Shown: positions 1-12,600 of the stretch, piece by piece
How positions within the stretch are numbered: position 1 is the stretch's first letter
Layout of the letters: the number at the start of each line of letters is the position of its first letter
Origin: Persicaria tinctoria
Lineage: Eukaryota > Streptophyta > Magnoliopsida > Caryophyllales > Polygonaceae
Assembly: GCA_037127255.1 (NCBI GenBank)
Contig: JBANSL010000004.1
Coordinates: forward strand, 20,467,967 to 20,531,966
Reading direction: 5' to 3'
DNA: 64,000 nt
Position numbers and translations under genes: made by a program
The notes under the pieces: generated by a model
What the model saw: only the letters and a program-made list of their open reading frames with translations
Databases searched by the model: none
Told to the model about the DNA's origin: nothing

Positions 1-1591
1 TCCTACGAATTCCTATCGTCTTGGTTTATATAGATTAAAAGTCCTACGAGTCCAATTAATCCCTTACATCTCAATGCAACCTTAACACGGTCAAGATTTA
101 ACAAAGAGATAGCAAATAGTCCCAAGAACTTGAGCATATAAATAACACCAATTAAACACGGTAAATCAATGTTTAAGATATATGTCAACTTCCTACACAA
201 TCATGCTTCAAACACGGAATCCACAATCTTATGCGTGCTACTACGGAAATAACACAAATACGAAAGTATTAAATCCTAGCATGAAATCAATATTATCAAG
301 GTCGCGAGTCAAGATAACATCAATAACATAATCAATATCGCACAAAGAAGTTGAATGAATTAAAGAGGAAAAATATATTGAATTAGAAACTCACAAACCA
401 CCAACCAAGTCTCGAAAGTGTAGGCGGAAACTACAAAATTAGCCAAACATGGCTTACCTAAACTTTCTTCTCTTCAATGGTGATTTCTCTACTTGGAATT
501 AATTAAACTAACCCTAGAACATCCTATTTATAAGCCTAATATCTTCCATAAAAGATAGATAAAAGATAAAAGCTTCCTAAACAAACTAGATAAAAGATAG
601 AACTTTCATAATTTAACTCAGTGTCGGATTCCGCTCGCAGCGAAAATTTCCGCTGGTAGCGAATGGCCTCAATCAAGCTCCTGTTGGATTTTCGCTACCA
701 CACTCGCTACCACACTCGCTGGCAGCGAATGCCCATGCCTTAGAAATTTTTCCAAGCCTCATCGGGTCCTTCCTTTCCGCTTCCGCGAGCCGCTTCTTCC
801 GCTGTCGCGAGTTCGTCGATCCGCAGGTGCGGGAGACCCCTTCCGGTGGAGCGAGTCGGCGAGCTCCGTCGTCTTGGTGCATCCCGGTGGCAGCGAAGAT
901 TTCCGCGGCAGCGAGTGGCTCGCTGCAGCGAGTCCAGTCGTTGGCAACGAACGTTGCCTGGTCGGCCGGGCTGACTCGACTCGCTGGCAGCGAACTCCAT
1001 TTGCTGGCAGGGAGACGCGCTGGCTCTTGGACATGCTCCTGCTGACTCCACTCGCTGACAGCGAGATCCAATCCGCTGGCAGCGAGACGTGCCCAGGGAC
1101 TTGCTCAGACATGATGTCTTTGACTTGATTCGCTGCAGTGGAAATCCATTCGCTGTCAGAGAAAATCCAGCAGAACACCATCACGTAGATCTTCGAAAGA
1201 GCTTTCCAACGCATGCTCATATGCGTCGATCGGACATCCGAGGCCTCCGAAAAGTGCGTTACAAGTTCAGCTCGCCGAGTGGACAGCTTTCGCGACTCGC
1301 CCTCGTTTTCGCTCTTAGACCTCGATTTCGTGCTCCGTTGCTCCTTAGGTTGTTCCATTCTCTTCGGGACTTCTTCCTTAAGCTCTCCCAAGTCTCGCTT
1401 AGTTTCTCTTAGCTCCATTCCTCGTGTTATTTGCCTCGGATCTACGAATCTACATAAAACCATTGAAATAGCGTAGATTCCGAACTTTCCCACAAAATAA
1501 ATGATAATCTAATTAACACTAAAACATGATTATATAACAATAAAATGCACCTAAACTAACCTATAATGCCTATTGGAAACATGCCTTATCA
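1..1591 (-). mobile_element. LTR fragment of an LTR retrotransposon, cut by the window edge
   Basis: Read on the minus strand this block begins at 1591 with TGATAAGGCATG and runs leftwards past the window edge. The TGATAA start matches the start of the complete solo LTR at 5479-6885. It contains AT-rich stretches and a GC-rich cluster of short self-complementary words at about 620-1180, but no conserved retroelement domain. The small reading frames inside it are short and overlap in all frames, so I do not call genes. The other end and any target-site duplication lie outside the window. The LTR identity is an inference from this terminus and from general similarity to plant Ty3-type LTRs. Confidence 0.5.
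620..1180. repeat. Cluster of the self-complementary word TCGCTGGCAGCGA
   Basis: At least eight exact or near copies of a word like TCGCTGGCAGCGA occur here (for example near 633, 650, 715, 890, 905, 982, 1058 and 1074), spaced irregularly. Each copy is close to a perfect palindrome, and several are preceded by a short pyrimidine stretch. The cluster lies inside the LTR fragment and is far richer in GC than its flanks. Function is unknown. A hypervariable regulatory stretch of the LTR is one possibility. Confidence 0.65.
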
Positions 1592-2695
1592 CTACCCTAG
1601 ACGGGTGTGGGGGGTATCTCAACATGTGTCGCGATGACCTAATTCGTGCGGACGGTCTTACCTGGTTTGACTCTTCCGCAGATGGCGGATGAGTTTTGAC
1701 CAGTGCCACGAGGCTTGGGGTCTGACTCGTTCCATTTTTCGGGCAATGGCCTTGCCAAGGCTCTTTGGATAGGAGGAAACCGGCCCTAAATTTGGGCGAT
1801 GAGAAAAAGGGATCTTCGTATAACTTAGCTTTCGGTACTTGTATCCACACTGCCTCCTCACCTCTCTAAACGTGTTCGAGGGCTATCCGCGGATCTTGAA
1901 GGTCCAATTGCCAACATTCTCCCTTGTGTTTTCCAAAAAGCCCCTATTCCAGAGGGATTTCCAGATTTTATAGTGGTAGTCAGAATTGCCTCCGGGACAT
2001 GTCGACTCATCTACTTGGCAATTTGTCGTGGCCTCGGTGCCACGTGTCACTCAAGTAAGGGCACGTGGATGGGGGGCATGTTGGACACCTTGCCTCTTGT
2101 TATGCGTGTTTCATCCGCGGACTCTTATGGTGGTTACATCCGCGGTCGACTTTCAGTCTATTCGTTTTCGTGTGTTTTCCATTTTCCGATATTTTTTAGG
2201 GCATCATCACAGCTCCTCAGTTCACGGCGGGAGTTGACTGGTCGTGCCGCGGACTGATCCCCCTTTGCGGGTTCCGTTGCTCTTCCCTTCCTAGGTTAGA
2301 AAATTGGAAGGTTAATGGGCTTCTGATGGGCCTAGTTGGGCCTCGCCTTTCTAGGCCAATTTAAATGATTGATGTACGTCGGGATCTGGACACGTGCCTT
2401 AATGGTGAGGGAGGTGAAACGGTGGTTGAGAAGGTCTATAAAAAGGGGCTTCTTTTCCCTTTCTTTTTTTACAGTCTCTCGTTTTTACAGTTTCTCCTTC
2501 TCGCCGCTGCGATCTCGCACTCCTTTGCTCTTATTCAGGTAAATTCTCCTCCTCCCTTTCTTTGCGTCTCTTTATTTTCAAATTATCATTCGCGGACTAG
2601 GGCAAGTTCTGAAGGTGTTTCTGCTTTTTTTTTTTTTTTATCTAGGTCATACTCCTAGCGATTCCTCCTTTAGGGTCTCACAAACTTAATTTTTT
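1592..2695 (+). other. Probable leader or LTR region upstream of a gag-like pseudogene
   Basis: No gene is recognisable. The segment has G/C-box-like words such as CACGTG, a TATA-like site at 2437 and a long pyrimidine tract (about 2450-2650) before the reading frame at 2696. This layout fits the promoter and leader of a decayed retroelement, but I could not find paired LTRs. Confidence 0.3.
2437..2444 (+). promoter_or_regulatory. Candidate TATA box of a decayed retroelement
   Basis: The sequence TATAAAAA lies about 250 bp before the gag-like frame at 2696 and is followed by a pyrimidine-rich tract, as in plant retroelement promoters. It is a motif match only. Confidence 0.35.
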
Positions 2696-4498
2696 ATGTC
2701 GAATTCTCAAGAGAGTTTGGGTAGCATTCGTGTTGTGGATAACCCTCCTTCTTTCGAGAAAGCGGAAGGCAAGCTTCTGATGAAAGAGATCGAGGTCCCG
2801 GAGGTGGGTATTATTCGCCAACCGAAAACTCCGGCGAACCCGTCTTTCTATTCTTCTCCTCCTCGTACACGCGGCGAACCTTCTTATGTCGTGGATGATC
2901 TGAAGAAGGTTGAGAAAGATTTTACCGTCTTGACGAAGCCTTCTTGGCGCGAGATGTTGTCCCCTTTACGATTGGAGATGGTCGGCCTGAGTCTGCCCCA
3001 CCCGCGGATAGGTTGTGGTGGATTAAAAAAGTTTATACCCGTCTTTCCCTCTGTTTTTTGTTTGCTTCATGCTAATGTTCTCTTCTTTTCTGCAAACACT
3101 CAAGAGTTGAAAGCCATGGTGGACGCGGTGAGAAGTTCTACTACCCAGTTCGCGCCATCGAAACGCAAGATGCCTTCTGATGTGATGAAAGCTTTGGAAT
3201 GCCCCAAGACCTCCGCGCCTAATCCTAAGTCTAAGAAGGCGATAAAAGAAAAAACTCTGTGACTTTTCCTTCCTTTGTCTGCTCCATAAACGGAAATCTC
3301 TCCCCTTGTTATAGACATTGACGCTTCCCCTCCCGTCAAGGAGCCGCCTCTCTCCTCTGCGACTCCGCTGGTGCCCCGACTCGTTTCTCCTGCTGAGGCC
3401 AGGACCTCCAAGCTGAGGCCAAAGAGAAAAAGCTTGGGCCTTTTTCCTACATGGGAAGCGGTTGACTAGGACGTTGCGGTCTTTCATGTAGACGAGCAGA
3501 ACCGTCCACTTTATCGGATGCCCGACTTCGACAGCGAAGTCCTCCATCAGCTTGCCTTCCCTCCTGAACTCGGAGCACCAGAGTTGTAGTACCTCGACCA
3601 GCTGACCAATGAACAATTCACGTTGGAACAAGATCGCTGGTGTAATTAGGTAAGAGGATTGAGTTTTGTTGTTACTTCTGTTTTTGCTTAATCAGTGAAG
3701 CGTCCTTGTCCTAAAGAGGTCTCCGTTTTCTTCAGGGGCGTGTAGTTACGCACAGTGGCGGGGGGGGGGGGGCACTTGCGCCTGGTTCGTCACAACATGA
3801 GCCTTGAGGGTGACCTTAAGCGGCCGAAAGAGAGGGTGGTGGAACTCGGGATGCCTTAGAAAGAGGTTAAGGGTCTTCGTCACCGATTAGGGGAAGTGGA
3901 GCTGAGCCTCGCTGAGGAGAGGGCTAAAAGTGATAAGTTGGCAGAGGACCTTGGGGCAGAACGTGTGCGGACCGAGGCTCTCCAACAGTCTTTGTCTTCA
4001 CTTCAGTCCAGTGGGGAGGCGAAGGTAGTGGACTTGGAAGCTAATCTTGCCGTAATGACTGAGGAAAAACGCAATGCCGTCATAGAGTCCAACCGCCTCC
4101 AGATTGACCTTGACAGATACCAAGCCCGTACTGATGGTGACATTGTTTTCTCTTGGTTGGAGGTTCCCTACAACCGTACCAAGCTCGTTGACAATTGGAT
4201 GAGGACCCCTGATGGTCTTTCGTTCATGCTGAGCGCGGTTCCAGAGTAGTTGAACGAGGATGCGGGACATGACTTCATTCAGGAGCGGTATCGAGATTGT
4301 TTTCACGCGGGCATGAAGGCCGGTATCCACCAAAGCGTGAAGCGGTCCGTGGAGAAACCCGGGGTCCCCTTGGATCCTTTCCCTCTAAGCAAAGACAAAG
4401 AAGATTGGGGCTTGGAGGACAAAGAGGAGATCGAGTTCAGCGGCAACGGTTTTAAAGTTCGTTATTTCTGTTTCTGGTGGGAGATTGTGATCCGGTGA
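2696..4498 (+). pseudogene. Decayed gag-like protein of a plant Ty3-type element
   Basis: Three broken frames (about 2696-3262, 3896-4249 and 4250-4498) look like parts of one ancient protein. The first is a basic, Ser/Pro-rich N-terminal part that seems to retain an unspliced or inserted AT-rich piece around 3030-3100. The second is a coiled coil (heptads rich in Leu, Glu, Ala and Lys, with words like LAEERAKSDKLAEDLGAERV) followed by a short conserved-looking part with LVDNWMRTPDG. Such head plus coiled-coil proteins occur in plant retroelements annotated as putative gypsy-type transposase or gag. Frameshifts, in-frame stops and a 13-G run at 3760-3772 separate the pieces. No protease or reverse transcriptase follows, so it is a relic. 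The family assignment is tentative. Confidence 0.4.
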
Positions 4499-5473
4499 AA
4501 ACTTGGCGTGATGTTTGCACCTTTTGTTTCGTTGTGGTTTTTCGTCCCTCGCGAAGCGTCTTTAAACATGGTTCGTTGTTGTTTTCGGGGGGAAATGCGT
4601 TGGTTGTGAAAAATTCTGTGTCTTGAATGGTTTTCAGGGCGGTCAACCGCTCTTTTGAAAATCCTTTGCTCGTAGTAGTTCTTATATTATTGATCAAAGA
4701 TTACAACAACTGTTTCTCTTAGCGGGACTTCCTAGGTCATAATCGCGCTCCGACCTCAAAGGGAATCATCACTGTTTTCTTCCTCTGATGGCGTGACATG
4801 TTCTGGCGGTATGACGAGGACTCGGAAACGTGCGCTACCCATCTAGGTGAAAATCATCCATGCGCCTACCCGGACGTCGTGTGCCCTAGTGAAAATATTC
4901 CACCCTTGCGCGAGCCAGAACGCTCCAAAGTCATTGCGCTCTACCCAGACACCGGTGCCCCTTCTTCCGTACTCGTTGGTCAGGGTTATCCTTCCAACGC
5001 CTGCCAGCCCGTATTCTTCTTTGAAACCGGCTGGTAATGGCTGTAGCCATCAAGGTTTCCTTTAGTAAATTTTGATTAAAGTGGATCGAGCTTGAGATGA
5101 AAGGGCACACCAGCATCTGTGTATGTGAAGCGTCTTGGATCAAACGGAAGAAGGCCCTCGGGCTGCCCCTTGTGACTGAAAAGAAGGGCCTTGGAGTGTT
5201 TCCGGCTACCATCTCTTCTTTGCTCAAACGAGATGTCTTTATTTTGGTCTCCTAGAGGTCTAATTTATACTGATAAAGTTTTCTCTTTTATCGTGAGGAG
5301 TTTCTTTTTCTTCTTCCGGGTTGGTTAACTGATTCTCGGGCCTGCCTTTGCTTTCTTATCTTCCCGATGTCTCGGGAAGGAGGAGATTCAAAGGCGCCTT
5401 CCGATGTAGCCTTTGACCGTGACTTCCTTTACATGTTTCTTGGAAATGAAAACATTGTACTCAAAGCTTTTAT
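4499..5473. other. Stretch without recognisable gene
   Basis: Only short reading frames without recognisable motifs are present. It probably continues the decayed element to its left, because the solo LTR at 5479 was inserted into it. Confidence 0.4.
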
Positions 5474-5478
5474 TATCA

Positions 5479-6885
5479 TGATAACATGCATTTAGGTAGG
5501 CATAATATGTTGCATTTAGCTTAGTTATGATGCATATCATGCATGGTTTAAGTACAATTTGCATATTTGCTCTCTATGTTGGTTGAGTCGGAATATACAC
5601 GCTTTTATTGATTATTTCAGGTAATCGTGGATCCGGTGATGAGACATGGGTTGATAACGCATTGGATGATGATGTTTAGTCGATCGAAGAAGCTTACATG
5701 AAGATCTAAAGAGGTCCTGAGAAGAAGAAGCGAGCATAAACGAAGAACAAGTCTGCAGAAGTTGTCACCGGACATGATGAACTTGTTTTGCACTTTCTGG
5801 AGACCTTGGTTCTCCGATTGACTATTATAACCATGCGTTGGAAAGCTCTTTTAGAGAGCTACAACTTTCTTGTTGACATCAAGAGCTGATTCGACCTTAA
5901 TTTTTCGTAAAAGACTGATGCAGAGGGCGTCGCCATATGCTGCATGCGCGTCAATATGCTGCAGCCGCGGCCGCCGCATGTTCCATCAGCGATAGTTTTT
6001 TCAGCAGCGACAGTTTGTCTATCAAAACCCTATTTATGTTTGTCTTTTGGCCGACTCTTTGGACACGAAATTGAGAAAGGGCTTAGCCCTAGGTTTTCAT
6101 TCATTCGATAGGTTAGGATTCAAGACGATTTGGTTAGATTGAGAGCGATGTTCGCCGTGGGTGGCTAAACTCTCTTCGTTCTACTTGCAATTTAAAGCTT
6201 TATTTGGATTGATTTTGAATTTCTGAATCTTGTTCCTTATTTCCTATATTGAATGTTTCAACTTCTTTATGCTTATTGACTGATTGTTTTGTTCTATCTT
6301 GTCTGACCAACTAGTTAGATCAATTCAATTGCTAGGGTTTTGTAGATTCCTGGTTGTGAACCTTAACCCAAGTAGCAAACTTGTTCCTTTAGGGTTGGTT
6401 GAACTAATTGAATAAGTAGGAAGTTGGATGAGTTGTTAAATCCCTCTTTAGGGACTGCAAATACCTTGGTTAATCTCTGAACTTAAATCTATCAATTGGG
6501 TTAAATCCTTCTTTAAAGACTGTTCGATTGATAAGGGTTGCTAAGACTGGTTGGACTAGTAACTATATTAGGTCGGGACAAGGGAATTCATATGAAACTT
6601 AATAAGACAAGAATAAGTTACAATATCAATTCAACCAAATAAAGTGGATAATTGTAGGTAGAGCGATTCTCTCTAAATTGTTTTGCATCAATTTGTTTTT
6701 ATTTTGTTTTGTTTTGTTTTCAATCTCAATCAACCAAAAAAAACCCCTTTCTACTAATTTGTAAATACACATTGCCGAGAAATACTTGATTCTCTGTGGG
6801 ATCGACCTCTTACTTACTTGCTATACTAGTTTGTAGGTTTGAGTTTTATTTTGATACGGTTTACGCGACAAAAAACCGTCCATCA
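5479..6885 (+). mobile_element. Solo LTR with 5-bp target-site duplication
   Basis: The segment begins TGATAACATGC, ends CCGTCCATCA, and is flanked on both sides by TATCA (5474-5478 and 6886-6890). No internal retroelement region is attached, so this is a solo LTR of about 1.4 kb left by recombination between two LTRs. Its 3' part holds the GTGGGATCGACC-type stretch (around 6797) common in plant Ty3 LTRs. A short word cluster (ATATGCTGCA, around 5935-5970) sits in the middle, where the other LTR-like regions in this window also carry clusters. The orientation is inferred from that 3' stretch. Confidence 0.8.
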
Positions 6886-6890
6886 TATCA

Positions 6891-7684
6891 TTAGTCACAT
6901 CAAAACTCAGAAAAAGTAAGCATGTAAGTAGCCTTGGGTCTTTCGAGGCCCTTTAGCGTTCTTAGTTACGGCCAGCTCTCGAAGGGCCCATCTCCGTGTG
7001 GTTGCTTCTTCCCTCACGATTGGGTTGGTGGCCTGGGTCCGATATGTACACCTCGAAGTGGGCGTCCCCTTCGTAGACGAAAAGAAGCACGGAGCCGACG
7101 TGTACTCGATTGCAGAGGACGAATTCCGGCCATCCCTCCATGTACCAGTATGCTCCGTCAGCGTCTCTTTCGGCGTCTACAATTCAAAGTCCTGGCATGT
7201 GGTAGACCAAACATGGACAAGCCTGTGCACGCCTTCCTCCAATCGTTCGTATGATTGGGGAAGACGTAGCTTCTATAATTGTTCTTCTTTAGTGATGAAC
7301 CTGTAGAACGCGCACGGCGGACCGTTGGAGCTCATGGAATGTTTCTTCTGGTGATTGAGGTGTTGCCCTCAGTTCGTTTTCTTTATAGTGTTGTTGCTGG
7401 GGTTCACTTTAGGCACGTGGACCTTTGTTCAGACGCATTTAACTTACATGGATAGTTGGCCTAGCCTATGTTCGTAAGGCTCATTTGGCCACGCGTCTTA
7501 CCCATCCAACTCATCTTATCTTTGTCTTACTCCCGAGTGGGGGCCCCTTGCTTTTTCGTTTTGCTCTTTTAGCATCTATGTGCAGAAGGATGACGTACTA
7601 CAGACTCTCGGGAAAACTGAAACCTCCTTGCACATCCATAGAGTAGAGATAGAGAGAGAGTTGGTCGAGTGAGTTGTGAAGGGG
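6891..7684. other. Intergenic stretch, no gene recognised
   Basis: Short overlapping reading frames at 6934-7306 show no known motif. The segment carries on the sequence interrupted by the solo LTR. A pyrimidine/purine mix and a short GA run at about 7650 are the only features I see. Confidence 0.35.
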
Positions 7685-8330
7685 TTTTTTTTACGCTGGA
7701 TAAAGATTAGGTTGGGTAGGTCGCCGCAACATAGACCCTTCCTAGCGCATCCTTCCGGACGAGAACGTGCAGTTCTGGATCATCCTCATAGCAATCGTCG
7801 GCAGGGGGTGCATGGACACTACGAGCAAGATAGTCGGCCACAACATTAGATTCCCTGAAAATATGACGAATATCAACATAAGTAAAGGACGAAATATCTA
7901 AAAATATATCCGCTTGTAGCAGCTCGATCATCCAGGGGCATTTCCAATCCTTATATATGTAGAGCCTTTATAACCAGTAAGTTGTCTCCTTCGATAAGAA
8001 GGTTTGTAATCTGCAACGCTTTAGCGCGTAGAATACCCATTTTGAGGCCAAGGTTTTCGACATAGACAGCGGAGACATTTGTACAAATGGACCGTCCTAA
8101 AGCGACAACCGCTCCTCTAGAGCCACAGATGACGTAACCGTACGAAGCTGAACCGCCCGGCAAAACCGAGCCATCGAAGTTAAGCTTATAGCAATTTGTA
8201 GGAGGCTTATCCCACTTCCCGGAACATTGCAAAGACTGGCCGGAAGTAGCTCCAAACCTGTGAAGATCTGGCCGGTGTTGTCTGCCATTAACACGACGAC
8301 CAGAGGTAGCTGTATTAGGGAGTGAAGGAT
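7685..8330 (-). pseudogene. LINE 3' end: RNase H domain relic
   Basis: On the minus strand two frames (8232-7951 and 7931-7707) together make a type-1 RNase H domain of the kind at the C-terminus of plant L1-type LINEs. The first has NFDGSVLPGGSASYGYVI (first catalytic Asp) and LLIEGDNL (central acidic residues). The second has IRHIFRESNVVADYLA (the His/Arg...Asn...Ala-Asp motif). They are out of frame with each other. A run of T at about 7685-7692 on the plus strand would be the poly-A tail of the minus-strand element. The 5' part is missing. I found no convincing target-site duplication. Confidence 0.75.
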
Positions 8331-9560
8331 AATTGTGGTTTGTTCGGTTGTAAGTTCTCTTTTTGGTTTAACTCAAGTTATTTCCTTTATGATTTTGATA
8401 TTTGTTATAATGATGAGACGCGAGTAGTCACCCTACTTCTAGGGTCGGGGTGAGCCCGACGATAGCCATGTAAGTTTATGCTTCAAAGGTATGATTTCTA
8501 TTGCGATTTTATCTTCTATCCCTATTTGCATGATTCTTCTACGGAAGTAGTAGGTAAATCTTTATTTTTATTATTGAAGCGAAAGTGATCTTAATATGAA
8601 TTTGGATTAATTATAAAAAGGGTAGTAACAATTAGAGTTTATGTCAAAGCCTTTATATTCTTAATTGTTAATAACGAAGGTTATTTGATGAAAATGTATA
8701 ATCTTTCATGAACTTGGCATAATCCTTACATGGTTATCTTTGTGGCATGATTCCCCAACTTTGGAAGTTCTTATGTTTATTGAATTCAACAAAACTAACC
8801 TGTGTTTATTTCTATATCCTTATATTCTTCGGACGTTCTTTTTTGACATCTTTTATTTTCTTTTCTCCACGTACAGTTTTCACTGCAGACACACTCGACA
8901 CCGAGTCACATCTGAGTCGACATCATGTACACCACTAGGCGTCGAGTACATTGTTTTCTGTTGTGCAACTTTGCAGGAGAAATCAACCGTTCAAGCCGAC
9001 ATCGAGTCCCTTCTGACTCGACGTCGAATCAACTTCTGGTCGACGTCAAGGGCTTTCAAGGAACTGATTAGGCGAGCGCTGATTAGCTTCCTCGTGGATT
9101 CGATCCAGATTCCCTAACACTACAGCGAGAGAGTTTCTTGTAATTTTATTTACGTAGTTCACATATGCGATTTGCTTTTATAGTTTTATATTTGCATACC
9201 TAATTTCCCTCCTAACACCCGCCCACCCCCACTCACCAACCTCATCCCCACCCCCTTGGGATTTGCATACCCAGCAATTGATTGCCTACAAAAAGGAGGG
9301 AGATAATGATGGTAGGGAAAGAGGAGGGAGGCAACAATGTTGAAAGAGGAGAAAGGCAGAGAAGCGTCTGTTTTGATATTCCTAATTTAAAGGGTATATA
9401 GAATTGGGTAAAAATACGAAGAAATAAAAATATGGATATATCACGTTGATACCCATATTCCCATACCCATATCTGATATACGTGTATAATACCAAACGGG
9501 CCCTAAAATTCTCCAAAAATCCCCCAAATCCCTAAAATGGAGAAGATGCTGTATCGCTGT
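8331..9560. other. AT-rich intergenic DNA with an ACTCGAC-type word cluster
   Basis: No gene is visible. At about 8890-9060 a cluster of TCGAC-centred words (CTCGACACCGAG, GTCGACATC, CATCGAGT, CTCGACGTCGA, GTCGACGTC) recalls the cluster in the LTR fragment at the window start, suggesting another LTR remnant. The final 300 bp before 9560 are probably the promoter and 5' leader of the gene starting at 9664, but I see no clear TATA box. Confidence 0.35.
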
Positions 9561-9663
9561 GGCCTGTGGGTAGCATAGCCTCCAATATGAACTCACCACC
9601 ATTGCATACGTCCTGAAAACCCTCAGTCCTTTTCTTCCAAAATCTCCCTTTAAAGAATCCGAC

Positions 9664-12600
9664 ATGGACGAGGTCGAAGGGAGCGGCGGGATTTGCAGAG
9701 CCAAGAAGCCACGCCTCGAATTAGATTTTGACAGGTGCTTTGAAGACTCCAACGACGATCCTCCGCCGGAGATTGTAATCGTGAAATCCTCCGGCGGTGC
9801 TGGCGATTTTCCCGGCCAGAGAGAGCGATCACAGCCAGTGGAGGCAATTGAGGGGATTGGAAGGTTGTCTGATGAGGAGCTGGAAGAGAAAATTCGGAGG
9901 TTCACTCAAAGTGGGAAGCTGAGTGATAAACTGCCCGATAAGGGTGAGAAGCTCAAATCCATTTTGAGGGCGTACGAGGAGGAGCGAGACCATCGACAGC
10001 AACGCGGTTCAAAGGTTTATTCCTTCCCGTTTTCAAATTTTAATTTTATCCTGCATTTTAAGCTAGAATCTTCTCGGTTGTATTTCAAGATGCATCTCCT
10101 GGAAATTGATCACTTGAGAGTTGGTAGATGCTGGCAATTGGAAATGTGGATTAAGATTATAAAACATGTTGAGCAGTTCAAGAAACTGTGAAATGATGTT
10201 GTGTGCTTTGCTAAATCCTCCATTTTGGGTTCTAGTTCAACATTCTGTGTATTTCCTTTACAGCCTAACATTAATCCAAAGAGAATCGATGATACAGAGA
10301 GCTCAAGGCCTAAAGGTAATTTCCTTCCGCCTTGCATTGCACTTGTTCAAGAACGATAAATGTTTCTTTAGCCCCCTTTCTTAGTTGTCTTCAAGTCGTT
10401 TGATGAAGAGGTTTTATTTTTAAAAAAATGTCTGCATGTATGTGAAAGCAAGATGATTTCGCAATCCTACAACAACACACAATGCGAAAGAGTCCTCATT
10501 TGAAGTTTAATTGATGTTTGTAGGGGCAGCACTTGAAGCAAGAGGTTCCCGGTTTGCTGAACTTTTTACTCAGAAGTTGGAAAATGATGTAAGAGGATCT
10601 TGATAGTAGTCGTCTTTTATTTAGCAATTTTCATGCTAAATTTTCTTTTTCTTTGCAGAAATGTTCTCATACCCGTATATATAATGCTTTTGAGGAAGAG
10701 CCACGAACTGTAACCCATGGTGATAGAGACAGAAGAAAGAGAAAACAGAAGACACGAGCTATTGATAAGGGAAGGTATAAAAATGGTGTATTTGGGAAGG
10801 GAGCTCTTAGTTTAGCATCTAGTGAAAGGAGCTTCCCAAAGCAGGATGATCTTGGTCAGGACACTGATCAGGATGAAGATTGGCATAAGCTAAAGTCAGT
10901 TGCTTTCTTTATTCTAGAATCGTGACATTCTCTTTATTGGCTCATCCTTTTAGAAGTTAGAAGTGCTTCTATGCTTGTTTAAAAATCTTGCTGATTTTTT
11001 CAGTAATATGGAATGCATTATGATTGTATAGATTGGTGTAGTTGCCGATATCTAGTGATGCAAGTCAATGCTGCAAAAATCATACACAAGGCGCCTTAAG
11101 TGTAGTTTTAGATGCGCTCGTTTAGAAGGGCTTGTTATATAGCCAATTTTTTATTTTTATTTTTATGTTTCATTCAACTGTAAATTTGGCAGTTGCATTG
11201 CTTGCGTATTGGTCTTTATTGCCTTGATTGTAGAAAAACTATTGCATGGTTAGTGTTGCATAACAGAAAGAATCTTGCTCCTGCATCAGTTACCTAATAC
11301 CTAGACAAAAGATTTTTGTTCATGCATTTTTGGCAACTTGCCAATAATGTTAAGATATTGGGCTATGGCTGTATACATGGGAGGTTGTGGGAACTACTAT
11401 CAGATTTTTTTTCTTTTAAAGAATCCAGTTATTTTTTTTTTATTTTTTTTTTGATTAGGTAATGATTCAGGTGAGGCAAGGCCCCTACCCGAAGGCATCC
11501 CGTCGGATGAGGTCAAGAAGACCTGAGTGAGTATATAGATTAGCTCCCCTGGTAGAGTAGCAAAGGTGTGCAACCTTATCCGCCACTCGGTTACCATTCC
11601 GGGGAATATGAGAGATTTTGACATTTTTAATCTTCATAAGTAAGGTCCTAATGTCTGCCAGTACAAGCTCTATTTCCCATGGACACTTGTTGGAGTCACC
11701 CTCAATGATTAAGTTCGTTATTTTTAAATCTTTAGCCTTCTCTATCCCTTGTCTTAAGGCAATGGCTTCAGCCATGATAGGAGAAAGACCACCCATGGGT
11801 TTCCCATCCAAGTAGATTGGTGTCCCATTCCAGTCTCGACAAATAAAGCCCGTAGAGCTCTTAATACTCGATATAGAAGATCCGTCATAGTTTAGCTTGT
11901 ACCAATTTAACGGTGGTTTTTTCCATGAAGTGGTTCTTTCCCCTTTTTTTATTTGGGCTCTCTTCTTTTTTTCATGATGAGTTATGGTAGTATTTTTATT
12001 TGGGTATATTTTATTTGCTATTTTCCATTTGTCCATGTTTTCTAAGATGGTTTTCTTGATTCCTGTGGCCGATGGGATATGCGAATTCCTAAAAATGATT
12101 TGATTTCTAGTATACCATATTGTCCACCATCGGAAAGCTAAATACTGTTTGTTTTCCTTTGATAGGCTAACTCCAATGAGGTTCATTATTTTATCCATAT
12201 CCCTATCATGTGAGATGATAGTGTTGATTGCTTGTGATATTTTCTGGGGAAATTGTTGTTGGAAGTTACTATTTAAAGAATCCAGTTATATTAACTAGGG
12301 AAAAAAAAAGAGAGAGGAAAAGACAAGAAATAAAGAGCATTTCATTTTCATTCATTGTAATTTGGCCTTTCTTACTGTACTCTGAAAATGCTTTGATAGT
12401 TTAAATTTGCGTTGGATAATGCATGGTTTTTCATTATAGGTAATTATCCAAAACCAACTTATGTGATAATTGTACTCAGTTATTGACTTATTATGTTTAT
12501 TGTTCATTTCTATATTAATTCAAATATCCTTGTCTCTTGCTCCCTTTGGATCGTTCACCAAATTTGTTCTTGTTTCTATTCGACAACACTTTCATGTTAT

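Noticed and set aside
3760..3772. 13-G run (and 13-C run at 53736-53748) as functional elements
   Set aside because: Plain homopolymers, as likely to reflect slippage or sequencing error.
9441..9905. Minus-strand frame overlapping the first exon of the SUMO protease gene
   Set aside because: It is the antisense shadow of a conserved coding exon and has no family match.
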